Assembly: GCF_900090195.1 (NCBI RefSeq) | Contig: NZ_LT607803.1 | Span: 1,860,001-1,924,000, forward strand | Length of the DNA: 64,000 nucleotides | Reading direction: 5' to 3' | Origin: Variovorax sp. HW608 | GTDB taxonomy: Bacteria; Pseudomonadota; Gammaproteobacteria; Burkholderiales; Burkholderiaceae_C | In this document: positions 25,197 through 32,902 of the stretch, piece after piece | How positions within the stretch are numbered: the stretch's first letter is position 1 | How the letters are laid out: each line of letters begins with the position of its first letter | Made by a program: the position numbers and the translations under genes | Notes under the pieces: generated by a model | Told to the model about the DNA's origin: nothing | Seen by the model: the letters and a program-made list of their open reading frames with translations, nothing else | Database searches by the model: none

Positions 25197-26948
25197 ATGC
25201 TTGGCGCCGACGTACTCGTGCAAATGTTGATCAACTACGGTGTGGATGTGCTGTTCGGCGTGCCGGGCGACACCAACGTTCCGTTCTACGAGGCCTTGCA
25301 GCGCCGCAAGGACGAGATCGAACACGTGATGGCCCGGGATGAGCGCTCGGCCGGGTTCATGGCCGATGCCTACGCCCGCCTGACCGACAAGCCGGGCATC
25401 TTCGAGTGTCCGTCGGGTGCAGGCGCCATGTACTCGCTGCCGCCGGTTGCCGAATCCAACGCGTCCTCGGTCCCGGTGATCCTGCTGACGATCGACCTGC
25501 CGCTGCCGGGTGAAGGGCGCGGGATGATCACGGAGCTGGATTGCGCCAGGCTCTTCGAACCCGTGACCAAGATGTCGGTGCAGGTCAAGTCGGCCGAGAA
25601 GCTGCCCGAGATCATCCGCCGTGCCTTCCGCGTGGCCTGCTCGGGCACGCCTGGCGCCGTTCACCTGCAGATCCCCGAGGACATGCTGCTGGCAGAGGTC
25701 GACCCGGCCAGGATCTCGCTGCACGCCGAAGAGGAGTGCAAGACCTTCCCGGCCTTCCCGATGGGCCCCGCTCCCGGCAAGCTCGAGCGCCTGTTCGAAC
25801 TGCTGGCTTCCGCGCGCAAGCCGCTCTTTGTCGCGGGCGGTGGTGTGAACCGCTCTTGCGCCGGCAGCGCGCTCACCGAAGTGGCGCAAGCCCTGAACAT
25901 ACCGGTGGTCAACACCATCACGGGTCAAGGCGTGCTGCCCGATGATCATCCGCTCGCCATCGGCGTGATCGGTGACAACGGCTTCCACCCGCATGCCAAT
26001 CGCGCGCTCGAGGAGTCCGACCTGAGCATCTTCGTGGGCTCGCGCATGGGCTCCGTCGTGACTGTGGGCTGGACCTTCCCCAAGTCGTCGCTCGACAAGC
26101 GCGTGGTCCAGATCGACATCAACCCCGAGCGCCTGGCGAACAACTATGAGAACCTGCTCTCGATCGCCGGCGACGCGCAGCTCGTCCTGCAACAGATCCT
26201 GAGGACGGCATCGCCCGATTTCGATCGGTCCCGTCACCAGCCGTGGGTCGACCAGCTCAACAGCTGGCGCTCGAACTTCTGGGCGCATGCACAAGAGGTC
26301 CTGAACTCGGGCGAGCTTCCCCTGCGCCCCGAGCGCGTGGTGCAGGAATTCAACAAGCGGCTGGACGCCTGCGGCAAGGCCGTGCACATCCTCTGTGACG
26401 CCGGCACGCCGACCCCGTACATGACGCGCTTCCTGCGCATCGGCGATCGCCGCACGCGCTTCGTGATCCCGCGCGCCTTCGGCGGCCTGGGTTCGGCCAT
26501 CCCGGCGGTGGTCGGTGCCTGGTACGCAGACCGCAACCGCCGGCCGATCGGCATGTTCGGCGACGGCTCCTTCAACATGAGCGTCGGCGAGCTGGAAACG
26601 CTGGTGCGCAAGAAGGTGCCGGCATTGCTGATGCTGTTCAACAACGGCTGCTTCGGCTGGATCAAGGGCCTGCATCGCCTGAAGGGCCACCAGGAGTGCT
26701 TCGGCGTCGACTTCCTGCCTGCGCGCGGCCAGGCCATCGCCGAAGCCTTCGACATCAGGTCCTGGACGGTCGAAACGCCCGAGCAGCTGGCCCTGGCACT
26801 CGACGAAGCCTTCGCCTACGACGGCCCCTGCCTCATGGACATCCGCGTGGAATCGCTGGCCGATCGGGTGCCGCCCGTCTACTCGTGGCTCAACAAGAAG
26901 GGCCGCGATCCCCTGGCGTTGAAGCCCGAGGACGTCGCCTATCTCTGA
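25197..26948 (+). CDS. Thiamine diphosphate-dependent enzyme, acetolactate-synthase-like
   Basis: 583-residue three-domain ThDP enzyme. The N-terminal pyrimidine-binding domain has FGVPGDTN and the activating Glu49 in ARDERSAGFMADAYAR. A central domain (about residues 190-330) follows. The C-terminal pyrophosphate domain has GDGS at 455-458 and NN at 482-483. It belongs to the large acetolactate synthase/benzoylformate decarboxylase/oxalyl-CoA decarboxylase superfamily; no family-specific residue allows a choice. ATG 25197 is preferred over the upstream in-frame start. It lies between saccharopine dehydrogenase-like and ALDH7 genes, but known lysine catabolism does not need such an enzyme here. 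A 2-keto acid decarboxylase or ligase role is inference. Confidence 0.78.
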   Translation: MLGADVLVQMLINYGVDVLFGVPGDTNVPFYEALQRRKDEIEHVMARDERSAGFMADAYARLTDKPGIFECPSGAGAMYSLPPVAESNASSVPVILLTIDLPLPGEGRGMITELDCARLFEPVTKMSVQVKSAEKLPEIIRRAFRVACSGTPGAVHLQIPEDMLLAEVDPARISLHAEEECKTFPAFPMGPAPGKLERLFELLASARKPLFVAGGGVNRSCAGSALTEVAQALNIPVVNTITGQGVLPDDHPLAIGVIGDNGFHPHANRALEESDLSIFVGSRMGSVVTVGWTFPKSSLDKRVVQIDINPERLANNYENLLSIAGDAQLVLQQILRTASPDFDRSRHQPWVDQLNSWRSNFWAHAQEVLNSGELPLRPERVVQEFNKRLDACGKAVHILCDAGTPTPYMTRFLRIGDRRTRFVIPRAFGGLGSAIPAVVGAWYADRNRRPIGMFGDGSFNMSVGELETLVRKKVPALLMLFNNGCFGWIKGLHRLKGHQECFGVDFLPARGQAIAEAFDIRSWTVETPEQLALALDEAFAYDGPCLMDIRVESLADRVPPVYSWLNKKGRDPLALKPEDVAYL

Positions 26949-26981
26949 ACTTCGTTCACCATCAAAATTTCGAGAATCGCC

Positions 26982-28487
26982 ATGCCTGAATTCAAGTCCG
27001 TGCTCGAGCGCTGCGGCTTCAAGGCCGCCGACTACACCGAAGGCAGCCTCACCGTTCGCTCGCCGATCGATGGCGCCGTCCTGGCCCAGGTTCACGAAAC
27101 CCCTGCCGCATCCATGCAGGCCGTCATCGACCGTTCCCACGCTGCCTTCCTGAAGTGGCGCAGCGTGCCGGCGCCGGTGCGCGGCGAACTCGTTCGCCTA
27201 TGGGGCGAAGAGTTGCGTGCGGCGAAGCAGGACATCGGCCACATCGTTTCAAAGGAAGTCGGCAAGATCGTCGAGGAAGGCCTGGGCGAGGTGCAGGAAG
27301 GCGTCGACATCTGCGAATTCGCCCTCGGCCTGTCGCGCCAGCTCCATGGCAAGACCATCGCTTCCGAGCGCCCCGGGCACCGGATCATGGAGCAGTACCA
27401 CCCGCTGGGTCCCGTCGCTGTCATCACGGCGTTCAATTTCCCCAGCGCCGTGTTCGCCTGGAACGCCGCCCTGGCCCTCGTGTGCGGTGACCCGGTGATC
27501 TTCAAGCCTTCGGAGAAGGCGCCGCTTTCGGGCATGGCGACCTTCAAGGCGCTGGAACGCGCGATTGCCAGGTTCGGCGGCCGCGCACCCGATGGCCTGG
27601 CACAGATCGTGGTGGGTCGCACGCCCCTGGCCGAGGCCCTGGTCGAGAGTCCGAAGATTCCCCTCGTCTCGGCCACGGGTTCGACGCGCATGGGTCGCAT
27701 CGTGGGCCCCAAGGTGGCCGGCCGCTTCGGCAAACGCATCCTGGAACTGGGCGGCAACAACGCGATGATCGTCACGCCCGCAGCCGACCTGGACATGGCC
27801 CTGCGCGCCATCCTGTTCGGGGCGGTGGGAACGGCCGGTCAGCGCTGCACCTCGCTGCGGCGGGTGATCGTGCATCGCAGTGTCAAGGATGCGCTGCTGG
27901 AGCGCGTCCTCAAGGCCTACGGCAACCTGCGGATCGGCGATCCTCTCTCGCCCGGCAATCTCGTGGGGCCGCTGATCGACGAAGCTGCCTACACGGCCAT
28001 GCAGCAGTCCCTCGAGACGGCACAGGCCGAGGGTGGCAAGCTGCTGCGCGGCGGCAAGCGCGTGCTCGAAAAGGAATATCCGAGTGGATTCTTCGTCGAG
28101 CCGGCGATCGTCGACATGCCGGGCCAGACGGCCATCGTGAAGCACGAGACCTTCGCACCGCTGCTCTACGTGCTGACCTACGATGACCTGGAACAGGCCA
28201 TCGCGCTCAACAACGATGTGCCGCAGGGCCTGTCGTCCTGCATCTTTTCCACCGACATGCAGGAAGTCGAATTGTTCATCTCCGAGGCCGGCTCGGACTG
28301 CGGGATGGCCAATGTCAACATCGGCCCGAGCGGCGCCGAGATCGGCGGCGCATTCGGCGGAGAGAAGGAAACCGGCGGTGACCGCGAGAGCGGTTCGGAC
28401 GCCTGGAAGCAGTACATGCGCCGCACCACCAACACCATCAATTTCTCGAAGGAATTGCCGCTGGCTCAAGGCATCAACTTCGGTTGA
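26982..28487 (+). CDS. ALDH7-type 2-aminoadipate semialdehyde dehydrogenase
   Basis: 501-residue aldehyde dehydrogenase of the antiquitin/AmaB branch. Asn152 lies in AFNFP, the general base Glu255 in ILELGGNN, the nucleophile Cys289 in GQRCTSLRR, and the ALDH7 C-terminal block is GAEIGGAFGGEKETGGDRESG. The expected reaction is 2-aminoadipate 6-semialdehyde/piperideine-6-carboxylate to 2-aminoadipate with NAD(P)+. It lies downstream of a saccharopine dehydrogenase-like gene, and the next locus encodes a LysN-like aminotransferase and HglS, so the assignment fits the context well. It closely resembles the enzyme at 1931-3445. Confidence 0.88.
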   Translation: MPEFKSVLERCGFKAADYTEGSLTVRSPIDGAVLAQVHETPAASMQAVIDRSHAAFLKWRSVPAPVRGELVRLWGEELRAAKQDIGHIVSKEVGKIVEEGLGEVQEGVDICEFALGLSRQLHGKTIASERPGHRIMEQYHPLGPVAVITAFNFPSAVFAWNAALALVCGDPVIFKPSEKAPLSGMATFKALERAIARFGGRAPDGLAQIVVGRTPLAEALVESPKIPLVSATGSTRMGRIVGPKVAGRFGKRILELGGNNAMIVTPAADLDMALRAILFGAVGTAGQRCTSLRRVIVHRSVKDALLERVLKAYGNLRIGDPLSPGNLVGPLIDEAAYTAMQQSLETAQAEGGKLLRGGKRVLEKEYPSGFFVEPAIVDMPGQTAIVKHETFAPLLYVLTYDDLEQAIALNNDVPQGLSSCIFSTDMQEVELFISEAGSDCGMANVNIGPSGAEIGGAFGGEKETGGDRESGSDAWKQYMRRTTNTINFSKELPLAQGINFG

Positions 28488-28541
28488 TCGCATCGGGGAC
28501 CCGATCGCCTCCCGAGCCGCCGCCGGAACGAGAATGGAAGA

Positions 28542-29792
28542 ATGAAGAAGACAGTGGCGGTCCTGGGTGCGGGAATGATCGGCGTCAGCTGCGCCCTCGA
28601 GTTGCAGCGCAGAGGCTGGGACGTGGTGTTGCTGGACAGGTCCGCGCCAGGCCAGGAAACCTCGTACGGGAACGCCGGCGTCTTTGCGCGCAGCTCCCTC
28701 ATGCCGATGAACAATCCGGGACTGTGGTCGTCCCTGCCCCGGCTGGTGCGCAACACCAGCGTCCAGCTGCGCTATGACCCCGCGTTCCTCATTCGCAATG
28801 GGCGCTGGGCCGCCAGCTTCCTCTACAGCGCAAGGCGGGCCTGCTTCGAAGAGACCACGGCGGCACTCGATTCGCTCATCAAACTGTCCGCAGATCTTCA
28901 TGGTCGCTGGTTGCCGGAGGCCGGCGCCCAAGGGCGCCTCCGAACCAATGGATGGTTCTTTCTGTATCGGTCCGAACAGGCGTTCGAGGCAAGCCGGCTG
29001 ACCCGCGACACCCTGGACAAGTTCGGCGTCGCCACGCAGGTTCTCCAGCCTGCCGACATCCGTGCGCTCGAACCGAGCCTCAAACCGATCTTCGCCAGGG
29101 CGTTGTGGATCAAGGACGCCGCCTCGGTCGACAACCCGGGCGCAGTGGTGAACGCCTATGCGGAGCTCTTCGTCGTTCGCGGTGGCCGGATCGTGCGAGC
29201 CCAGGTCAACGGGCTCGCGCGGCTGAATGAAGACTGGCAGATCTCGCTCGGCCAGGGCGATGCTCTGCGCGCCCGGCACGTCGTCGTGGCGCTCGGCCCC
29301 TGGTCACGAGAGTTCCTGCGAAAGAGCCTCGGACTGTCCGTGCCGATGGCCTACGAACGCGGCTATCACAGGCATTTCGATGCTGAAGGCGGTGCCACTT
29401 TGGGGCGGCCCATCTACGACACCGCCGGCGGCTACGTGCTCGCGCCCATGGAAATGGGCATGCGGATGTCGACCGGCGTCGAGCTTGCCGATCTGGATGC
29501 GCCCAAGAGCGATGCGCAACTGACGCTGGCCGAGAAGGCCGCGCGCGAAGCCTTCCCGCTGGCCGAGCGTCGCGAGTCGGAGCCTTGGCTCGGCAGCCGG
29601 CCGACGCTGCCGGACAGCCGGCCCGCCATCGGACCCTGTCGCTCGCACCCGTCTCTCTGGTTCGCGTTCGGTCACCAGCATATTGGTCTCAGTACGGGCC
29701 CGGGTACGGCCCAGATACTGGCCGACATGCTGGAAGGGGCGCAAAGCAAGATCGACGTGGCCCCCTTTGCGCCGTCGCGATGGGGCCTTTGA
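28542..29792 (+). CDS. DadA-like FAD-dependent D-amino acid dehydrogenase
   Basis: 416-residue DAO-fold flavoprotein with the N-terminal motif VAVLGAGMIGVSCALELQRRG and the DadA-like segment SYGNAGVFARSSLMPMNNPGLW. The C-terminal FAD region is PAIGPCRSHPSLWFAFGHQHIGLSTGPGT. It would deaminate or dehydrogenate D-amino acids or imino acids and feed electrons to the respiratory chain. The neighbouring racemase-like genes support a D-amino acid substrate; in a lysine locus D-lysine, pipecolate or 2-aminoadipate are the obvious candidates. It is 54 bases after the ALDH7 gene. Confidence 0.82.
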   Translation: MKKTVAVLGAGMIGVSCALELQRRGWDVVLLDRSAPGQETSYGNAGVFARSSLMPMNNPGLWSSLPRLVRNTSVQLRYDPAFLIRNGRWAASFLYSARRACFEETTAALDSLIKLSADLHGRWLPEAGAQGRLRTNGWFFLYRSEQAFEASRLTRDTLDKFGVATQVLQPADIRALEPSLKPIFARALWIKDAASVDNPGAVVNAYAELFVVRGGRIVRAQVNGLARLNEDWQISLGQGDALRARHVVVALGPWSREFLRKSLGLSVPMAYERGYHRHFDAEGGATLGRPIYDTAGGYVLAPMEMGMRMSTGVELADLDAPKSDAQLTLAEKAAREAFPLAERRESEPWLGSRPTLPDSRPAIGPCRSHPSLWFAFGHQHIGLSTGPGTAQILADMLEGAQSKIDVAPFAPSRWGL

Positions 29793-30261
29793 TTCCTTGT
29801 CACTTGGAGTATTCGAATGATCCTTAAAGGCGGTTTCACCAATTACGAACAGCCGGTCGGCGTGCTGATGCTCGACACGCGGTTTCCACGACCCAGGGGG
29901 GACATCGGCAATGCGTTGACATTCGATTTCCCGGTTCGCTACAAGACGGTGCAAGGCGCCGACACCGCGAAGATCATGGGCGACTCACCTTGGCCGGATC
30001 TTCTGGAGCCGTTCATCTCCGCGGCGCGCGAACTCGAGCGGGAGGGCGTGCAATGCATCACGACGAGTTGCGGCTTCCTCGCTCCGTTCCAGAAGCATCT
30101 GGCGGCGGCGGTGAACGTGCCCGTGCTGGTGTCCAGCCTGCTGCAGGCACCCTTGATTCACGCGCTTCTGCCGCCCGGAAAAGTGATCGGTGTCTTCACG
30201 GAGCGTGCGCACCATCTCAATGACGATCATTTCAAGGGTGTCGGCTGGTCGATGGATCATA

Positions 30262-30816
30262 CTAAGTTGCGTTCAAAGATATAGAAGTTATCCAATCGAA
30301 ACCGGTCATCGATCGGGTTCTCTCGTGATCTGATTCGAGCGCCACCAGCCCTGTCGTGAGGGCGCGTTCGACGGCGTCGAGGTTGGCGAAGACATGGTTG
30401 GCAAAGCAGTCCTCGCGAATCGCCTCCCACAGATGCTCGGCCGGGTTGAGTTCGGGGCTGTACGGAGGCAGGTAGATCAGTCGCATGTGATCCGGGACCG
30501 CGAGTTGACCTGCCAGATGCCAGCCCGCCTGGTCCATGACCATCACGATGAATTCCTCGACATGGCGCTGGGCGACCTCGGCCAGGAATAGCGACATGGT
30601 CTCGGCGTTCACCCAGGGCAGCACGAGGCTGTCCATCACGCCGTCGTGTGGGCTGACGGCACTGAAGGCATAGATGTACTTGCGCTCCAGGCGAGCGCCG
30701 ACGACAGGTCGAATGCGGTGTGGCGCCCAGCAGCGACGCGGCGTGCCCAGCAATCCGAATCGCCCCTCGTCCTGGAACATCAGCCGCACCGCGCGACCTT
30801 GTTCAGCCTGGCGCAC
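30262..30816 (-). CDS. IS630 transposase, catalytic DDE frame
   Basis: 184 residues from a GTG, but the same frame is open further upstream to about 30855, where it meets the first transposase frame at the A7 run. The DDE catalytic domain is visible: MFQDEGRFGLLG (first Asp), MDQAGWHLAG (second Asp), YLPPYSPELNPAEHLWEAIR (final Glu). The shift needed is +1 (equivalently -2). An A6 run would fuse both frames exactly, so this is either programmed slippage or a disabling single-base insertion. Confidence 0.85.
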   Translation of the reverse strand: MRQAEQGRAVRLMFQDEGRFGLLGTPRRCWAPHRIRPVVGARLERKYIYAFSAVSPHDGVMDSLVLPWVNAETMSLFLAEVAQRHVEEFIVMVMDQAGWHLAGQLAVPDHMRLIYLPPYSPELNPAEHLWEAIREDCFANHVFANLDAVERALTTGLVALESDHERTRSMTGFDWITSISLNAT

Positions 30817-31327
30817 GACCTCTTGGCGTACCTGGCGGCGGAGTTTTTTTAAAGGCGGCCTGTGCCGCGACGTCCGCCTTGGGATGCCGGGGCCGGGGCA
30901 CGACCTTGCGCCAGCCGTGACGGTCGAGCAGCCGATAGATCGTCGAGGGCGCCACCGCCTTGCCGAGTTGCTTCTGGTAGGCCTGCTGGATCTCAGCTAC
31001 CGTCAACATCCCGCCTGCCTGTGCGCGTTCGACGAAGGGTGCCAGCAACTCCTGCTCCTGTTCGGCGCTCAAATGCTGGTGGTGTCTGCCACCGCGGCCT
31101 CGAAGATCGAAGATGGCATCACCTTCCTTGGCCCATCGAGAGTGCATCACATGCACGGTGGTGGTTGACCAACCCAGCAACTGTGCAATCTGCGCGGCCG
31201 AGCTGCCCAGCGTGGCCCTGATCAGCACGCACTGGATGCGCTGGTACTGCGCATGGCTGTCGGCTTGCTTGAGCCGTTCTGCCAAGCGCATCACGGTCGC
31301 CTTATCCCCAACGATCAGACTCTTCAT
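30803..31327 (-). CDS. IS630 transposase, N-terminal frame
   Basis: 174 residues. It has the helix-turn-helix domains of an IS630-type transposase: RLKQADSHAQYQRIQCVLIRATLGSSAAQIAQLLGWSTTTVHVMHSRW, then a second winged domain ending TIYRLLDRHGWRKVVPRPRHPK. The reading frame leaves the conserved protein at an A7 run (30844-30850), after which the last residues PPPGTPRGRAPG look out of frame. It needs a one-base shift there to join the catalytic frame. Confidence 0.85.
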   Translation of the reverse strand: MKSLIVGDKATVMRLAERLKQADSHAQYQRIQCVLIRATLGSSAAQIAQLLGWSTTTVHVMHSRWAKEGDAIFDLRGRGGRHHQHLSAEQEQELLAPFVERAQAGGMLTVAEIQQAYQKQLGKAVAPSTIYRLLDRHGWRKVVPRPRHPKADVAAQAAFKKTPPPGTPRGRAPG

Positions 31328-31669
31328 CCACGACTCCTTGAAGTACGTGGACAGACATGATATCTAATCTATTGAACGCAAATTGGTATCAGATCCCGAC
31401 CTATGTCCAGGGCATGCCTGCAGATGCCGTCTTTCCGGCCACCTACATCGGCGGGCGCGACCAGCTCGACACGGACGTGCTGCGCGAAGAGATGCTGGCG
31501 ATGACGAGGGCGTTCCTGAAGAGTTGCCCGGACGCCGGCGCCATCCTCTTCGAGTGCACCAACATGTGCCCGTTCAGTGCCGACGTGGCGGCTGAAGCCC
31601 GCTTGCCGGTGTTCGACGTCAACACGCTGATCAACTGGGCCTACAGCGCCTTGCGGCCCCGGCAGTTTC

Positions 31670-32356
31670 TCAAGTAAGCGAACCCAAGCGTTCGCGCCAG
31701 CGCGAGATCACGAGCGTTTCGACGTCGAACACGCTTCGCCTTGTCGCCCTCGCCACGGCCTCGCGGTAGGGCGGCATGTTGGTGCACTCGAGCACGATGG
31801 TCTCGACATTCGGATGGGCGGCCACGAGGGCCCTGGCGGCATTCACGACATCGGCTTGCGCCTTGCCGAAATCGAGCTCGGCATGATTGCCGAGGATCCG
31901 CGTGTGGAACTCGCAGCCGGGTTCGACGCCCTGTACGGGCGTGCCGGCCGGGACCTTGGCGGTCGCCAGGATGGACGGCGTCAACGAGGCCGCATCGATG
32001 GTGACGATCCCGGGCAGGGCATGGTCACGGCATTGCAGGATGCTCGAAGTGATCACGGGGACAGCTACCGCATCCGCCAACGCATCCTGGTAGGCGGCAA
32101 GAAAGCCGCAGCTCGTGGACAGCATGACCGCGCCTTCGTTCACCAGCGCGCTTGCTGCGTCGATGAACGGCCGCAGGAAGCTCGGATCCGCGTCGCGGAC
32201 GATGCGCTGGGGCGAGGCCCCGCGCACCACCGAATAGCGAACCGGGATTCCCGCCCTTTCAAAGGTCTCGGCATTCCCGATGTCCCCCGGCGGACGCGGG
32301 AAGTTGGTATCGAGCATCAACACGCCGAGGAAGCCGCGATGTGGGGATGAGGCCAT
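31670..32356 (-). CDS. Asp/Glu/hydantoin racemase family protein
   Basis: 228 residues with the two-cysteine racemase fold: FLGVLMLDTNFPRPPGDIGN, STSCGFL with the first cysteine, and LECTNMPPY with the second. Family members racemise aspartate, glutamate or hydantoins without cofactor; some act as maleate isomerases. ATG 32356 is 28 bases after the Lrp gene stop, so it is probably the last gene of the hglS operon. It is closely related to the interrupted racemase gene that it faces tail to tail with an eight-base overlap, and it may cover that lost function. Confidence 0.82.
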   Translation of the reverse strand: MASSPHRGFLGVLMLDTNFPRPPGDIGNAETFERAGIPVRYSVVRGASPQRIVRDADPSFLRPFIDAASALVNEGAVMLSTSCGFLAAYQDALADAVAVPVITSSILQCRDHALPGIVTIDAASLTPSILATAKVPAGTPVQGVEPGCEFHTRILGNHAELDFGKAQADVVNAARALVAAHPNVETIVLECTNMPPYREAVARATRRSVFDVETLVISRWRERLGSLT

Positions 32357-32384
32357 GATGAAAGTCGAGCCGTGGGCGATTGGG

Positions 32385-32837
32385 TCAGGTGACGGAACTT
32401 CGCCGGTCGATCTTGCGGCTGAGGACCAGCGAGGTATGGGTCTGGCTGATACCGTCGATGAGGCCGATCTGGTCCAGCAGTGCATCGAGCTGCTCGGGGG
32501 TCTCGCAGCGGAACAACACCATGTAGTCGTACTGGCCGCTCACCGCCCACACCTCCTCGACTTCCGGCAGACGCTCGAGGGCCCGGATGACCGCCGACGC
32601 GCTGCGCGCGTTGACGCTGATGCCACAGAAGGCGCGCACGGCGGCATGCTCGACGCGCTGGCCCAGCCGCACGCCGTAGCCTGCCACGATGCCTTCTCGC
32701 TCCAGGCGAGCGATTCGCGCCACGATGGTCGTGCGTGCGACCTTCAGTTTTCGCGCGAGATTGGCCGCGGGTTCCCTGGCATTGGCTTGCAGCAGGCTCA
32801 GAAGATGGCGGTCGATGTCGTCCAGGCGAAGGTCCAT
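32385..32837 (-). CDS. Lrp/AsnC family transcriptional regulator
   Basis: 150 residues. The N-terminal helix-turn-helix is LDDIDRHLLSLLQANAREPAANLARKLKVARTTIVARIARLEREGIV. The C-terminal RAM ligand domain includes VWAVSGQYDYMVLFRCETPEQLDALLDQIG. Lrp/AsnC proteins sense amino acids and form octamers. It lies between the aminotransferase and racemase genes on the same strand, which fits a local sensor of lysine or 2-aminoadipate. ATG 32837 fits the family length; the upstream extension runs back into the aminotransferase gene. Confidence 0.86.
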   Translation of the reverse strand: MDLRLDDIDRHLLSLLQANAREPAANLARKLKVARTTIVARIARLEREGIVAGYGVRLGQRVEHAAVRAFCGISVNARSASAVIRALERLPEVEEVWAVSGQYDYMVLFRCETPEQLDALLDQIGLIDGISQTHTSLVLSRKIDRRSSVT

Positions 32838-32902
32838 GGCCTTGCAGCTCCTCGTGCGAAAGACACCATTCTTGCATTCCGGAAGATCGTCCTCCTCGAG
32901 CC

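Larger units (their letters stand above)
30260..31388 (-). mobile_element. IS630 family insertion sequence
   Basis: About 1.13 kb. The ends match as imperfect inverted repeats of about 17 bases: TACTAAGTTGCGTTCAA on the left and, reverse-complemented, TACCAATTTGCGTTCAA on the right. It carries two overlapping transposase frames on the minus strand. TCA lies directly outside both ends and TA is the first dinucleotide of both repeats, so the duplication could be read as TCA or as the family-typical TA. It disrupts a racemase gene. Confidence 0.85.
29817..31677 (+). pseudogene. Asp/Glu/hydantoin racemase family gene, interrupted by an IS630 element
   Basis: The gene is split into 29817-30259 and about 31389-31677 by an insertion. 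The left part has QPVGVLMLDTRFPRPRGDIGN and the first catalytic cysteine in TTSCGFL. The right part has IPTYVQGMPADAVFP and the second cysteine in FECTNM. Removing the element and one copy of the flanking TCA rejoins the halves in frame (GWSMD-QIPTY), giving 242 residues. An intact relative lies tail to tail at 31670-32356. As it stands the gene makes only a truncated product of about 155 residues and is probably non-functional. It follows the DadA-like gene by 24 bases, so it once completed a racemase/oxidase pair. Confidence 0.88.

Noticed and set aside
25170..29279. Long minus-strand frames (656 and 676 codons) under the ThDP, ALDH7 and FAD enzyme genes
   Set aside because: They are mirror frames of well-supported genes, rich in His/Arg/Gly/Ala runs and without domains.
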